From positions 310,001-374,000 of the forward strand of contig CBDDAF010000003.1 in NCBI GenBank assembly GCA_965224815.1: a stretch of DNA of 64,000 bases, written 5' to 3'. Shown here piece after piece: positions 8,590 through 17,221 of the stretch. The DNA comes from CAYPEL01 sp036479985 (GTDB lineage: Bacteria > Pseudomonadota > Gammaproteobacteria > DSM-19610). The notes beneath the pieces were generated by a model. The model searched no databases, was not told the origin of the DNA, and saw only the letters and a list, made by a program, of their open reading frames with translations. How positions within the stretch are numbered: the stretch's first letter is position 1; each line of letters opens with the position of its first letter. The position numbers and the translations under genes were made by a program.

Positions 8590-9375
8590 TTAGGCATCTG
8601 TTTCGATGGCAATAACAATCCCTTGCTCAAACCAGCGGGACAGAAATTCTATACTGAGCGCACTAACATCTAACTCATCGTGCCATTCCAGGATCGACTC
8701 ACAAAGGGCCGCAAAGGTCTCTCCAGAAACTGCGAGCGAAAGAAACCGGTATTCATCTTCTTCAAGTGGACGGAATTCAGAGAGTAACTCAGTGCTACGC
8801 CAAAGCAACCAGTGTTTATCTGCTTGCTGTGTGGCAGGTGGAGGTTCGGACGTATTTTTTAGTGCTTTCCAGCTTTCAACACAGTTCCACTCGGTATTAA
8901 ACAGCTGCAAACTTGGATGAAAACGAAATCGCAGAGCAGGCCATTTTTGTGGAGAGATTTCCTGTATATCAGAGAAGAGCAATCGATCCGCATCAGCGGC
9001 ATCAAACACGTCCATTAACCAACGCTCAAATCGGGCGATTTCTGCAATGATAGGGTGTTGCTTGAAGGGTTCGGTTATTTTTAAATATTCAGGCAGTGAT
9101 TCACCAAAGTCTCGCAACGAGGTGCAATGTGAAGGATGCTGATGAATATACCCATCGACCATCTGATCGAAGAGTGTGTCGCCGAGATAGATGCCGAGCA
9201 TTTCATGGTCGGTTTCCAATGCCAGTTTTAAACGTATCTGATAGGCATTTTTATAAATGTCCAGACGGGTTTGTACAGAAATATTACCTTGATCGACAAC
9301 AGAACCCTTAAGTCGGTCGTTCTTGCCAGAAAGATAACCCAGAAATTGGGTTTGTAATTCATCGAGCTGCGGCAT
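8590..9375 (-). CDS. DUF2063-family RiPP maturation partner (BufC/HvfC-like)
   Basis: The start at 9375 is preferred because GGTGAG sits about 7 bases upstream; this gives 261 residues and a 17-base overlap with the upstream DUF692 gene. Family marks are 'RLDIYKNAYQIRLKLALE' and 'SLRDFGESLPEYL' in the N-terminal helical domain, and a winged-helix-like C-terminus ('SRWFEQGIVIAIE'). DUF2063 proteins are known partners of DUF692 (MNIO) enzymes. They hold the precursor peptide while the iron enzyme modifies its cysteines. Gene order here is precursor, enzyme, partner on one strand. I infer that this protein delivers the Cys-rich precursor encoded at 10289-10759 to the enzyme encoded at 9359-10210. 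Confidence 0.85.
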   Translation of the reverse strand: MPQLDELQTQFLGYLSGKNDRLKGSVVDQGNISVQTRLDIYKNAYQIRLKLALETDHEMLGIYLGDTLFDQMVDGYIHQHPSHCTSLRDFGESLPEYLKITEPFKQHPIIAEIARFERWLMDVFDAADADRLLFSDIQEISPQKWPALRFRFHPSLQLFNTEWNCVESWKALKNTSEPPPATQQADKHWLLWRSTELLSEFRPLEEDEYRFLSLAVSGETFAALCESILEWHDELDVSALSIEFLSRWFEQGIVIAIETDA

Positions 9376-10210
9376 TGATCTCACCCAGTTTTGGCAAGGT
9401 TCGTTGAGCCAGGCTTTTTGCAACATTCAATTCATCCAGTAGTTCATCAAACGGAGGAATATGGTCGTCACGTTCGATCATTGTGCTGATTGCCCCAAAT
9501 CGTTTCAACGCTTCTGCATAAAGATCCCAGACAGGGTCAACCACTGGGTGGTCGTGCGTATCTATCAGATAGTCGCCACAGTCAGTATGTCCTGCCAGAT
9601 GAAGCTGCCGCACATGGTTTGGTTTGATGCCTGCCAAATATTCGCTGGCGGAAAAACTGTGATTACGCGCACTGACGTAGATATTATTAATGTCCAGAAG
9701 GATATGGCAATCAGCGCGGTCTGCTATTTCGGTCAGAAATTCCCATTCGGTCATTTCGGAAGTGGTGTAGGTGAGATAACTGGAAACATTTTCCAGCAGA
9801 ATTCGGCGTCCCAGGAAATCCTGCGTTTGTTTGACGCGGTCGACAACGTGATTCAGCGCTTCTTCATTGTACGGCAGTGGTAACAAGTCGTGGCTGTTAA
9901 TGTCACCCCGGTGAGTAAAACATAAATGGTCTGAAATCCACTCGGGCTGAATTTCATTGGCGAGTATTTTCAGTTTTTTCAGGTATTCAATATTCAGCGG
10001 GTCGGTGCTACCGATGGACAGGGAGACACCGTGCATAACCATCGGATAATGTTCACGGATTTTATGTAGATAATATTTCGGTTTGCCACCAGCGACCATG
10101 AAGTTATCAGAAAGGACTTCAAACCAGTCTACCGGGGGTTTATGTTCCAGAACGTGTTGGAAATGGGGCACGCGTAAACCTAACCCAAAACCAAGAAAAT
10201 GATTTTCCAT
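9359..10210 (-). CDS. DUF692 multinuclear non-heme iron oxidase (BufB/HvfB-like)
   Basis: A 283-residue TIM-barrel enzyme of the DUF692/MNIO family, related to MbnB, TglH, BufB and HvfB, which modify cysteines of ribosomally made peptides. The opening 'GFGLGLRVPHFQHVLEHKP' is the family start. Metal-ligand motifs are visible in order: 'MHGVSLSIGS', 'SDHLCF', 'LLENVSSYL', 'LDINNIYVSARNH', 'QLHLAGH', 'DTHDHPV' and 'MIERDD'. I set the start at the ATG at 10210 and not at the upstream GTG at 10255, because that GTG lies in a perfect hairpin (10226-10253) and the extra 15 residues are not family-like. It sits between the precursor gene (78-base gap with the hairpin) and its DUF2063 partner (17-base overlap). 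Confidence 0.9.
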   Translation of the reverse strand: MENHFLGFGLGLRVPHFQHVLEHKPPVDWFEVLSDNFMVAGGKPKYYLHKIREHYPMVMHGVSLSIGSTDPLNIEYLKKLKILANEIQPEWISDHLCFTHRGDINSHDLLPLPYNEEALNHVVDRVKQTQDFLGRRILLENVSSYLTYTTSEMTEWEFLTEIADRADCHILLDINNIYVSARNHSFSASEYLAGIKPNHVRQLHLAGHTDCGDYLIDTHDHPVVDPVWDLYAEALKRFGAISTMIERDDHIPPFDELLDELNVAKSLAQRTLPKLGEINAAAR

Positions 10211-10225
10211 TAAAACAACCGAAGA

Positions 10226-10253
10226 GTCCCAAACTGCAAGAACAGTTTGGGAC
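10226..10253 (-). promoter_or_regulatory. Perfect hairpin between precursor and oxidase genes
   Basis: Arms GTCCCAAACTG and CAGTTTGGGAC (11 bp, no mismatch) enclose a 6-base loop. In the direction of transcription it lies 35 bases after the precursor stop and 15 bases before the oxidase start. Downstream sequence is TCTTCGGTTGTTTT and not a pure T-tract. It could be a leaky terminator or an RNA-stabilising or processing hairpin. Either would let the precursor be made in excess over its enzymes. Confidence 0.65.
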
Positions 10254-10288
10254 ACTTATTCAAGTGAAAAACATAAAAAAAGGTGTGC

Positions 10289-10759
10289 TTAGCCTTCTTT
10301 CCCACCAATGTCTTCGCAGGCTTTAGATGACATAGCGACAAAACCTTTACCTTTACAGCTGGCATGGCCTGCACACGCATTATTGGCCGTTTTGCAGTCA
10401 TTATGGCCGCCGCATTTATTAACACCATTACAATGGGTCAAGTCAGCTTTGGCGATACTGCCTTTCCAGTCATCTTTAACACTGCCACCGACGTCACCGC
10501 ATGCTTTGGATGGCATTTTTACAAAACCCTGGCCTTTACAACTTGCTTTGCCACCACAGGCATTGTTAGCCGTTTTGCAGTCATTATGGCCACCGCATTT
10601 ATTAACACCTGAACAATGCACTAAATCTGTGCTTGCTCCTGCGGCCGCGACCTTTTTTGCTGATGGTGAGGACGTGGTTCCACAACCACTCAGCAAACCT
10701 GCTGCTGCGATGGCTAATGCGATACCTTTTGTTACTGTAGTCAGTTTTTGCTTGTTCAT
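10289..10759 (-). CDS. Lipoprotein-like bufferin/HvfA-type RiPP precursor with two tandem Cys modules
   Basis: A 156-residue exported Cys-rich protein. The signal sequence ends in a lipobox ('LLSGCG', Cys26). Two modules follow with identical cysteine spacing: Cys49, 55, 61, 68, 74, 87 and Cys110, 116, 122, 129, 135, 148, an exact offset of 61 residues. The phrases 'GVNKCGGHNDCKTANNAC' and 'CKGQGFV'/'CKGKGFV' match what I recall of BufA2-type bufferins, periplasmic metal-binding peptides whose cysteines are modified by a DUF692 enzyme. The DNA repeats with the same 183-base offset (for example near 10386 and 10569), so this is an internal duplication. A strong ribosome-binding site (AAGGAGG) lies 6 bases before the ATG, fitting high expression. 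Likely role: binding or sequestering copper or another thiophilic metal at the membrane surface (inference). Confidence 0.85.
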   Translation of the reverse strand: MNKQKLTTVTKGIALAIAAAGLLSGCGTTSSPSAKKVAAAGASTDLVHCSGVNKCGGHNDCKTANNACGGKASCKGQGFVKMPSKACGDVGGSVKDDWKGSIAKADLTHCNGVNKCGGHNDCKTANNACAGHASCKGKGFVAMSSKACEDIGGKEG

Positions 10760-11037
10760 ATTGCCTCCTTAGATTAAAAAAACATGTTATTTTTGCAGAA
10801 TAGTAACGAATAGACATCACTTTTTTATCACAATATGCAATGATGTTATGCGCCATTGACTCTAGTACACCAATCTTCACAAAACTACGACCAACGGGAT
10901 ATGTACTGGTTCCCCAGTATGTTAGCAGAATAGGCAATTTTCTATCGAGTTACTGAATTGGCGTTTTTCTGCCCAGTTTATAAGTAGAATTACTTGACCT
11001 GGTTGTCTCGTAAATTTCTTGACTTTCTGGGGTGTAG

Positions 11038-12153
11038 TTGTCCATTCTAAGCATTATGAGTATGGCGAAGCCGTTGCGTGAACGACATCCATGGTTCAAC
11101 TTAATTGCGCTGGCGATGGTGGTTTTTTTTCAACCAGGGTGCAGTCACTTTCCTCTTCCTGAAACGCCTCTTAGCAGAATCTGGTTAAATCAACCTGAAC
11201 CCAGCGATCGCTTTTTACTCCCGCCCGAAGGCGAAGATGTGGTGGGTAAGATTCAGGTCGCAACAGCACATCACAATGATACATTGCCTGAGATTGCACG
11301 TTATTACGATCTTGGCTATGAAGAAATTGTGGCTGCAAATCCTGATGTTGATGTCTGGCTGCCGGGTGAAGGAACTCAGGTGGTTCTGCCAACCCAATTC
11401 ATGCTTCCCGATGTGCCACGCGAAGGCCTGGTATTAAATCTTGCCTCCATGCGGCTGTTTTATTTTCCGAAACCTGAGCCGGGTAAACCTCCTGAAGTAA
11501 TAACCCATCCGATTGGCATCGGCCGCGAAGGTTGGCAGACCCCGGAAGGACTGATGAAAATCACGCAAAAAAAAGTGAAGCCTGCATGGACGGTTCCTAA
11601 ATCAGTACTCAAGGAACGTGCTGCAGCAGGTGATCCGTTACCGCCCATTGTAGCCTCGGGGCCAGATAACCCGCTCGGTGATTTCGCTATGCGTCTTAGC
11701 GATCCGCTTTACCTGATACATGGGACAAATAAACCCTATGGTGTTGGTATCCGTATCAGCCACGGTTGCGTTCGTTTGTATCCAGAAGATATTGAACGGT
11801 TGTTTCCTCAAGTACCGAAAGGAACCCAGGTGCGCATTATTAACCAACCTTATGTGGCTGGGTTACACAAAGGGCAACTCTATCTGGAGGTGCACCAGCC
11901 ACTGGCCGAGCAAGCGAAGCGTTTGGGAAAAAGCCTGAAGCCAATGAAAATTGCTGTGACCAAGAAAGCGACCAGTGTCGTAAACTGGGATCAAGCGAAA
12001 AAAGTCACGCGTGAATCGAAAGGCATTCCGTTTCCTATATCACCTGGCAGCCCGGATGTGGCTGAAGTTTTGCGTAATGCAACCCGGGTGCCGAGCAACC
12101 CACCATGGGCGGTACCGGGCAATGTAGAGAGGCCGGAGAAAAATCAATTTTGA
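11038..12153 (+). CDS. L,D-transpeptidase (YkuD/ErfK family)
   Basis: An envelope enzyme that forms 3-3 peptidoglycan cross-links or attaches proteins to the wall. The catalytic YkuD domain (about residues 129-268) holds 'HGTNKPYGVGIRISHGCVRL', with His228 and nucleophile Cys244 in SHGCVR. A LysM-like wall-binding stretch lies before it (about 72-117; 'DTLPEIARYYDLGYEEIVAA'). A C-terminal basic extension of about 100 residues is common in the Ybi/Yfc/Ynh group. The N-terminus is a signal sequence ending 'FFQPGCSH', possibly a poor lipobox. The start shown is a TTG with GGGGTG upstream; ATGs at 11056 and 11062 are reasonable alternatives and would keep the signal sequence. It stands alone. Confidence 0.9.
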   Translation: MSILSIMSMAKPLRERHPWFNLIALAMVVFFQPGCSHFPLPETPLSRIWLNQPEPSDRFLLPPEGEDVVGKIQVATAHHNDTLPEIARYYDLGYEEIVAANPDVDVWLPGEGTQVVLPTQFMLPDVPREGLVLNLASMRLFYFPKPEPGKPPEVITHPIGIGREGWQTPEGLMKITQKKVKPAWTVPKSVLKERAAAGDPLPPIVASGPDNPLGDFAMRLSDPLYLIHGTNKPYGVGIRISHGCVRLYPEDIERLFPQVPKGTQVRIINQPYVAGLHKGQLYLEVHQPLAEQAKRLGKSLKPMKIAVTKKATSVVNWDQAKKVTRESKGIPFPISPGSPDVAEVLRNATRVPSNPPWAVPGNVERPEKNQF

Positions 12154-12200
12154 TTTCTAAAGGCAATTATTCATGTTGTCATTACGAATAGCACAATTAT

Positions 12201-12267
12201 TGTAGGAGCGGCTTCAGCCGCGATGGGGTAGCAGTGTCCGTTCATCGCGGCTAAAGCCGCTCCTACA
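12201..12267. repeat. Palindromic repeat copy 2 (mixed subtype)
   Basis: The left arm has CTTCAG and the right arm CTAAAG, giving one unpaired position, the only mixed copy in the window. The left flank is a decayed long arm (TTATTCATGTTGTCATTACG). The right flank is a short, decayed arm. It lies between the L,D-transpeptidase and metH, which converge. Confidence 0.93.
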
Positions 12268-12299
12268 GGTACTCACAAATCTACCTGAGCATCCTTGGG

Positions 12300-15200
12300 T
12301 TATCCGTTCGTAGTTTTTGCGTCTTTCTGATCTGGATTATAACCCAGGTTGGGTGATAGCCAGCGTTCGGCTTCTTCCAGCGTCATACCTTTTCGTTTGG
12401 CGTAACTTCCAACCTGATCGCGGTTAATCTTTCCAACACCAAAGTATTTTGATTCCGGGTGACTGAAGTACCAACCGGAGACGGCGGCGGTGGGTAGCAT
12501 GGCAAAGGCTTCAGTGAGTGATATACCGGCGTTGGTCACTGGATCGATAAGTTTCCAAAGTAGAGATTTTTCCGTGTGTTCAGGACAGGCAGGGTAGCCT
12601 GGGGCCGGTCGTATGCCTTTGTATTGTTCTTTGACAAGTTCGTGGTTACTGAGCGACTCATCGCTTGCGTAACCCCAGAAGTCTTTACGAACGCGTTCGT
12701 GCAAATATTCGGCAAAGGCTTCAGCGAGACGGTCGGCGAGTGCTTTTAGCATGATCGACTGGTAGTCATCGTGATCTGCTTCAAATCGTTGTACGTGTGC
12801 TTCGATGCCAAGCCCGGTAGTAACGGCGAAAGCACCGATGTAGTCACTCAGGCCACTGTCTTTGGGTGCGATGAAATCACTGATGCACTGGTTAGGCCGA
12901 CCAGGTGGTTTCTGGTTTTGCTGGCGCAAGTGATGCAGAGTGGCTAATACGTTTGTGCGCGAAGCATCGGCATAGACTTCGATGTCATCATCATTAATTT
13001 GGTTAGCCGGAAATAAGCCGACTACCGCTTTAGCCTGTAGCCAGTTCTCGTCAATAATTTGCTTGAGCATTTGTTGTGCATCATCGAACAGGTTTTTGGC
13101 GTGTTCGCCGACGATTTCATCGTCCAGGATCTTTGGATAGCTACCGGAGAGTTCCCAGGTTTTGAAGAAGGGTGTCCAGTCGATGTAGTTTTGAAGTTCT
13201 TTTAAGGGGAAGTTTTCAAAACTAAATATAGTGTGACCGTCGTTTACGACGGTTATTGGGTTGATCCCTTCGCCCTGAGAGGAGAGGGGATTGTCTACTA
13301 TGGCTGGGCATACAGGCATATAGTTTTTCCAGTTAATCTTGATTTTATTATCGCGCGCCTGTTCCAGTGTCAGCCATTCAGTCTTGCGTTGTTTGCCGGC
13401 GTGCTGGGCGCGGACTTTTTCGTATTCTTCCTTGATCTTATTAACGTAGGGTGCTTTAAGATCTTCGCTGACAAGATTTTGTGCGACACCGACGGCACGT
13501 GATGCATCTTTAACGTAAATGGTAATGCCGTGATAGCCAGGTTCTATTTTGACTGCCGTATGAACGCGTGAGGTCGTTGCACCACCGATTAATAGCGGTA
13601 CATTGAAGCCTTCGCGTTGCATTTCTTTCGCGAAGTGGGCCATTTCATCCAGCGAAGGCGTTATTAATCCCGACAGACCGATAATATCGACGTTTTCCTT
13701 TTTCGCGGCTTCGAGTATCTTTTGTGCAGGCACCATGACGCCGAGGTCGATGACTTCGAAGTTGTTGCATTGCAGGACGACGCCGACAATGTTCTTGCCG
13801 ATGTCGTGTACGTCACCTTTGACCGTAGCCATGAGGATCTTGCCTTTGGCTTTAGTTTTCCCGTCTTTCTCGTCTTCGATGTAGGGTAGTAAATAAGCGA
13901 CGGCTTTTTTCATGACGCGTGCGCTTTTCACTACCTGTGGCAGAAACATTTTACCATCGCCGAATAAATCACCGACCACGTTCATGCCATCCATTAAGGG
14001 GCCTTCGATAACCTGAATAGGTCGTTCGAAATTCTGGCGGGCAGCCTCGGTGTCTTCTACGACAAAAGCATCAATACCTTTGACCAGCGCGTGTTCGAGG
14101 CGTTTTTCAACCGGTAATTTACGCCATTCGAGGTCTTCTTTCTTTTCTGCAGTGGAACCATCGCCTTTGTATTTATTGGCGTTGTCGAGCAGGCGTTCGG
14201 TGGAATCAGCGCGGCGATTTTGTACTACATCTTCGACACATTCGCGCAACTCTTCAGGCAGGTCATCATAGATGGCGAGCTGGCCTGCATTGACGATGCC
14301 CATATCCATACCTGCCTTGATGGCGTGGTATAGAAATACTGCATGGATAGCTTCACGCACTGGATTGTTGCCGCGGAATGAAAATGAAACGTTACTCACG
14401 CCACCCGAGATCATGGCATGGGGCAGGGTGTTTTTGATTTCACGTGTGGCTTCGATGAAGTCGACGCCATAGTTGTTGTGTTCTTCGATACCCGTGGCGA
14501 TGGCAAAAATATTCGGGTCAAAGATGATGTCTTCGGCTGGGTAGCCGACTTGTTCGGTCAGAATCTTGTAGGCGCGGGTGCAAATATCGACCTTGCGTTC
14601 TTTGGTGTCGGCCTGACCGGTTTCATCAAAGGCCATGACAATAATGGCTGCGCCATATTTGCGGCACAGTTTTGCGTGTTCAATAAAGATCGCTTCGCCT
14701 TCCTTCATGGAAATGGAATTGACGATGCCTTTGCCCTGGATGCATTTCAAACCCGCTTCGATGATTTCCCATTTGGAGGAGTCAATCATGATCGGTACAC
14801 GAGAGATATCCGGTTCCGAGGCGATCAGGTTAAGGAAGGTGACCATCGCTTCCTTTCCGTCGAGCATACCTTCGTCCATATTGATGTCGATAATCTGTGC
14901 ACCACTTTCCACCTGGTCGCGTGCAACATTAAGCGCTTCGTCGTATTTGTCTTCGAGAACCAGACGTTTGAATTTAGCTGAACCGGTCACATTAGTGCGT
15001 TCGCCAATATTGACGAATAGAGAGTCTGGCTTGATGTTGCAGGGTTCCAGGCCGGACAAACGGCAGGTGTGATCGTGCTCAGGGATCTTGCGCGGTGGGT
15101 GCTTACTGACTGCTTCAGCTATTGCCTTAATGTGTGGCGGTGTCGTGCCACAGCAACCACCAATAATGTTCAGGAAGCCACTTTGCGCCCATTCGCCGAT

Positions 15201-16064
15201 TTCTTTGGCCATGGCTTCGGGTGATTCATCGTACTCACCAAATTCATTCGGCAAACCGGCATTCGGGTGTACATTGACCCCGCAGTCGGCGATACCCGCC
15301 AGTTCATCGATGTGCTGGCGTAGCTGCTTTGCACCGAGCGCACAGTTGAAGCCAATTGAAATTGGGTTGACGTGACGCAGTGTATTTAAAAAAGCTTCGG
15401 CGGTTTGACCGGACAGGGTGCGACCCGAGGCATCAGTGATGGTGCCAGATATCATTATTGGTCGTTCATTACCGGAGTCTTCAAAATAACTTTGAACAGC
15501 AAACGCCGCTGCTTTTGCATTCAGCGTATCAAAAATGGTTTCGATTAATATTATGTCTGATCCACCGTCAACCAATGCCTTGGTTGCTTCGTAATAAGTT
15601 TCTTTCAACGCGTCGAAAGTAACGTTGCGAAACCCAGGATTATTGACATCCGGTGACAGCGAAGCGGTGCGGTTGGTTGGGCCGAGCACGCCAGCGACAA
15701 GGCGAGGCTTATCGTCAGTCGAAAGTTCGTCAGCGGCTTCACGCGCCAGTTTGGCTGATTCAAAATTTAGTTCAAAGACCAGATCTTCCTGCTGATAGTC
15801 AGCGAGTGAGATAGAGGTTGAATTAAAGGTATTGGTCTCGACTATATCTGCACCGGCTTCCAGGTACGCCTTGTGGATGTCTTTGATGATCTGTGGCTGG
15901 GTCAGCGATAGCAGGTCATTATTGCCTTTAAGATCACAGGGCCAGTCCTTGAAGCGTTCTCCTCGATAACCTGCTTCATCCAGCTTATAGCGTTGGATCA
16001 TGGTGCCCATAGCGCCATCAAGGATTAGTATGCGTTCCTGGAGTAAATCGGCTAGTTTTTTCAT
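12300..16064 (-). CDS. metH: Cobalamin-dependent methionine synthase
   Basis: A 1254-residue cytosolic enzyme that transfers a methyl group from methyltetrahydrofolate via cobalamin to homocysteine. All four modules are present in order. The homocysteine domain carries the zinc ligands 'GFNCALG' and 'GGCCGTT' (C304, C305). The pterin domain contains 'VNIGERTNVTGSAKF'. The cobalamin domain contains 'GDVHDIGKNIVGVVL', with the cobalt-binding His at residue 753. The C-terminal reactivation domain contains the SAM-binding 'RPAPGYPACPEH'. The length is close to E. coli MetH (1227 aa). It has no operon partner and no recognisable cobalamin riboswitch upstream. A large inverted repeat in the divergent gap (16185-16236) may matter for regulation. 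Confidence 0.98.
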   Translation of the reverse strand: MKKLADLLQERILILDGAMGTMIQRYKLDEAGYRGERFKDWPCDLKGNNDLLSLTQPQIIKDIHKAYLEAGADIVETNTFNSTSISLADYQQEDLVFELNFESAKLAREAADELSTDDKPRLVAGVLGPTNRTASLSPDVNNPGFRNVTFDALKETYYEATKALVDGGSDIILIETIFDTLNAKAAAFAVQSYFEDSGNERPIMISGTITDASGRTLSGQTAEAFLNTLRHVNPISIGFNCALGAKQLRQHIDELAGIADCGVNVHPNAGLPNEFGEYDESPEAMAKEIGEWAQSGFLNIIGGCCGTTPPHIKAIAEAVSKHPPRKIPEHDHTCRLSGLEPCNIKPDSLFVNIGERTNVTGSAKFKRLVLEDKYDEALNVARDQVESGAQIIDINMDEGMLDGKEAMVTFLNLIASEPDISRVPIMIDSSKWEIIEAGLKCIQGKGIVNSISMKEGEAIFIEHAKLCRKYGAAIIVMAFDETGQADTKERKVDICTRAYKILTEQVGYPAEDIIFDPNIFAIATGIEEHNNYGVDFIEATREIKNTLPHAMISGGVSNVSFSFRGNNPVREAIHAVFLYHAIKAGMDMGIVNAGQLAIYDDLPEELRECVEDVVQNRRADSTERLLDNANKYKGDGSTAEKKEDLEWRKLPVEKRLEHALVKGIDAFVVEDTEAARQNFERPIQVIEGPLMDGMNVVGDLFGDGKMFLPQVVKSARVMKKAVAYLLPYIEDEKDGKTKAKGKILMATVKGDVHDIGKNIVGVVLQCNNFEVIDLGVMVPAQKILEAAKKENVDIIGLSGLITPSLDEMAHFAKEMQREGFNVPLLIGGATTSRVHTAVKIEPGYHGITIYVKDASRAVGVAQNLVSEDLKAPYVNKIKEEYEKVRAQHAGKQRKTEWLTLEQARDNKIKINWKNYMPVCPAIVDNPLSSQGEGINPITVVNDGHTIFSFENFPLKELQNYIDWTPFFKTWELSGSYPKILDDEIVGEHAKNLFDDAQQMLKQIIDENWLQAKAVVGLFPANQINDDDIEVYADASRTNVLATLHHLRQQNQKPPGRPNQCISDFIAPKDSGLSDYIGAFAVTTGLGIEAHVQRFEADHDDYQSIMLKALADRLAEAFAEYLHERVRKDFWGYASDESLSNHELVKEQYKGIRPAPGYPACPEHTEKSLLWKLIDPVTNAGISLTEAFAMLPTAAVSGWYFSHPESKYFGVGKINRDQVGSYAKRKGMTLEEAERWLSPNLGYNPDQKDAKTTNG

Positions 16065-16184
16065 GTGTATCGGAGAGCTGTGATAGTCTTATATTCGCAT
16101 ATTTTAACAGATTATTAGGCTGTTTGACCGTCATTATTGATGGTTTTCCTGATGGTTGGATAACGGCTAAAATAAAGGCAAGTG

Positions 16185-16236
16185 CTGAATAATTCAGAAT
16201 GCCATCAAATTTTCGATGACATTCTGAATTATTCAG
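16185..16236. promoter_or_regulatory. Long inverted repeat between metH and the divergent gene
   Basis: Perfect 17-base arms (CTGAATAATTCAGAATG and its complement) flank an 18-base centre that itself contains CATC and GATG in inverted order. Each arm includes CTGAAT(A/T)ATTCAG, a palindrome on its own. This looks like a double operator or a large cruciform/hairpin. It is 45 bases before the start of the plus-strand gene and 120 bases before metH. MetR sites (TGAA, five bases, TTCA) are similar but have a wider spacer. Confidence 0.6.
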
Positions 16237-16280
16237 TAATTACTGAGTCTATAAATTGATCAATATGACGGAGTACAAGC

Positions 16281-17096
16281 ATGAATTCATTTAGAACAGT
16301 GGTAGGTATAGGTGCATTGGGTTTGAGTATCTTTGGCAGCGCAGTTTTTGCCGATGCCACTTTTAAAATCAAAGGCACCAAGGGTCAGGATTCTGTGCTC
16401 CTGGTCAGAAATGGTATTGGTAAAATGAATACCCCCGGTGAATCGGATTATATCGTTTTCAACAGTAAGACCAGGATTGCGGTACATGCGGATCCGCAGC
16501 GTGGTTCTTACATGGAAATGAGTGAAGCAGATATAAATGCCCAGATGGATCAGGCCAAAGCGATGCGTGAACAAATGGCGCCTCAAATCAAAATGATGAA
16601 AGAACAAATGGCTGGGCTGGATCCTGCCACGCGTAAAATGCTGGAACAACGCATGGGTGGAATGGCAGGAATGATGGATGGTGCAGGCGATGCAGAAAAA
16701 GAAATGCCTAAGCCTAAATTTGAGGTGCAAGGTAGTAAAACAATTGCCGGTTTGAAGTGTCAGCAAAATAAAGTCTCTGTTAATGGCAAGCATATAGCGG
16801 ATGTGTGTGTCATGAAGTCTGCCAGTGGCAAAGTATCTAAAGAAGATTTTGCAACACTCAAAGCTACCCTGGATTTCATTCAAGGGATGGCTAAAAAAGC
16901 CAGCAGCATGATGGGTGCAGAGGAAAAAGCGGCGATGGCAGCCATGGATTTAGACGGCTTCCCTGTTTCTATCAATGACAAGCAGGGTGGTGATTCCTAT
17001 GTCGTTGAATCTGTTTCAGACGAAAAACTGTCCGAGAATATTTTTACTGACTATAAGAAATTACAGAAAAAAGACATGCCTCGTCTGATGAATTAG
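16281..17096 (+). CDS. Exported protein of unknown function (DUF4412-like)
   Basis: A 271-residue secreted protein. The signal peptide is residues 1-24 (ends 'GSAVFA' before DAT). A beta-rich start ('TFKIKGTKGQDSVLLVRNG') follows, then a Met/Gln/Lys-rich helical middle (about 80-135; 'MREQMAPQIKMMKEQMAG'). The last part has two cysteines ('AGLKCQQNKV', 'ADVCVM') that could pair. The layout resembles DUF4412 family proteins, whose function is unknown. The ribosome-binding site ACGGAG is well placed. The stop TAG lies in AATTAGCGA, which matches the short arm of repeat copy 3. So the C-terminal end may have been set by that insertion. Confidence 0.7.
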   Translation: MNSFRTVVGIGALGLSIFGSAVFADATFKIKGTKGQDSVLLVRNGIGKMNTPGESDYIVFNSKTRIAVHADPQRGSYMEMSEADINAQMDQAKAMREQMAPQIKMMKEQMAGLDPATRKMLEQRMGGMAGMMDGAGDAEKEMPKPKFEVQGSKTIAGLKCQQNKVSVNGKHIADVCVMKSASGKVSKEDFATLKATLDFIQGMAKKASSMMGAEEKAAMAAMDLDGFPVSINDKQGGDSYVVESVSDEKLSENIFTDYKKLQKKDMPRLMN

Positions 17097-17102
17097 CGAT
17101 AA

Positions 17103-17169
17103 ACTGTAGGAGCGGCTTCAGCCGCGATGGGCACCGCAGCTCCATCGCGGCTGAAGCCGCTCCTACAGT
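17103..17169. repeat. Palindromic repeat copy 3 (CTTCAG/CTGAAG subtype)
   Basis: The left flank is the short arm and supplies the stop codon of the gene ending at 17096. The right flank is a good long arm (TTTGCACAGGTCACTATGAT) ending in AATTAACCAGAGCTTCCTTA. The next gene's ATG at 17222 follows that end directly. Confidence 0.95.
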
Positions 17170-17221
17170 ATTTGCACAGGTCACTATGATAAGCTGCACG
17201 AATTAACCAGAGCTTCCTTAG

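Noticed and set aside
10208..10255. GTG start for the DUF692 enzyme 45 bases upstream of the chosen ATG
   Set aside because: The GTG is inside a perfect hairpin and the added residues do not resemble the family N-terminus.
10308..10772. A 154-residue open frame on the plus strand opposite the Cys-rich precursor
   Set aside because: It is the mirror of the precursor's duplicated codons, has no ribosome-binding site, and the minus-strand frame has a signal sequence, lipobox and family motifs.
14418..14981. 187-residue plus-strand open frame inside metH
   Set aside because: It lies wholly opposite conserved metH codons and has no start signal or recognisable domain.
16065..16280. Cobalamin riboswitch upstream of metH
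   Set aside because: No B12-box or multi-stem leader is visible; the only structure is a simple inverted repeat far from metH.
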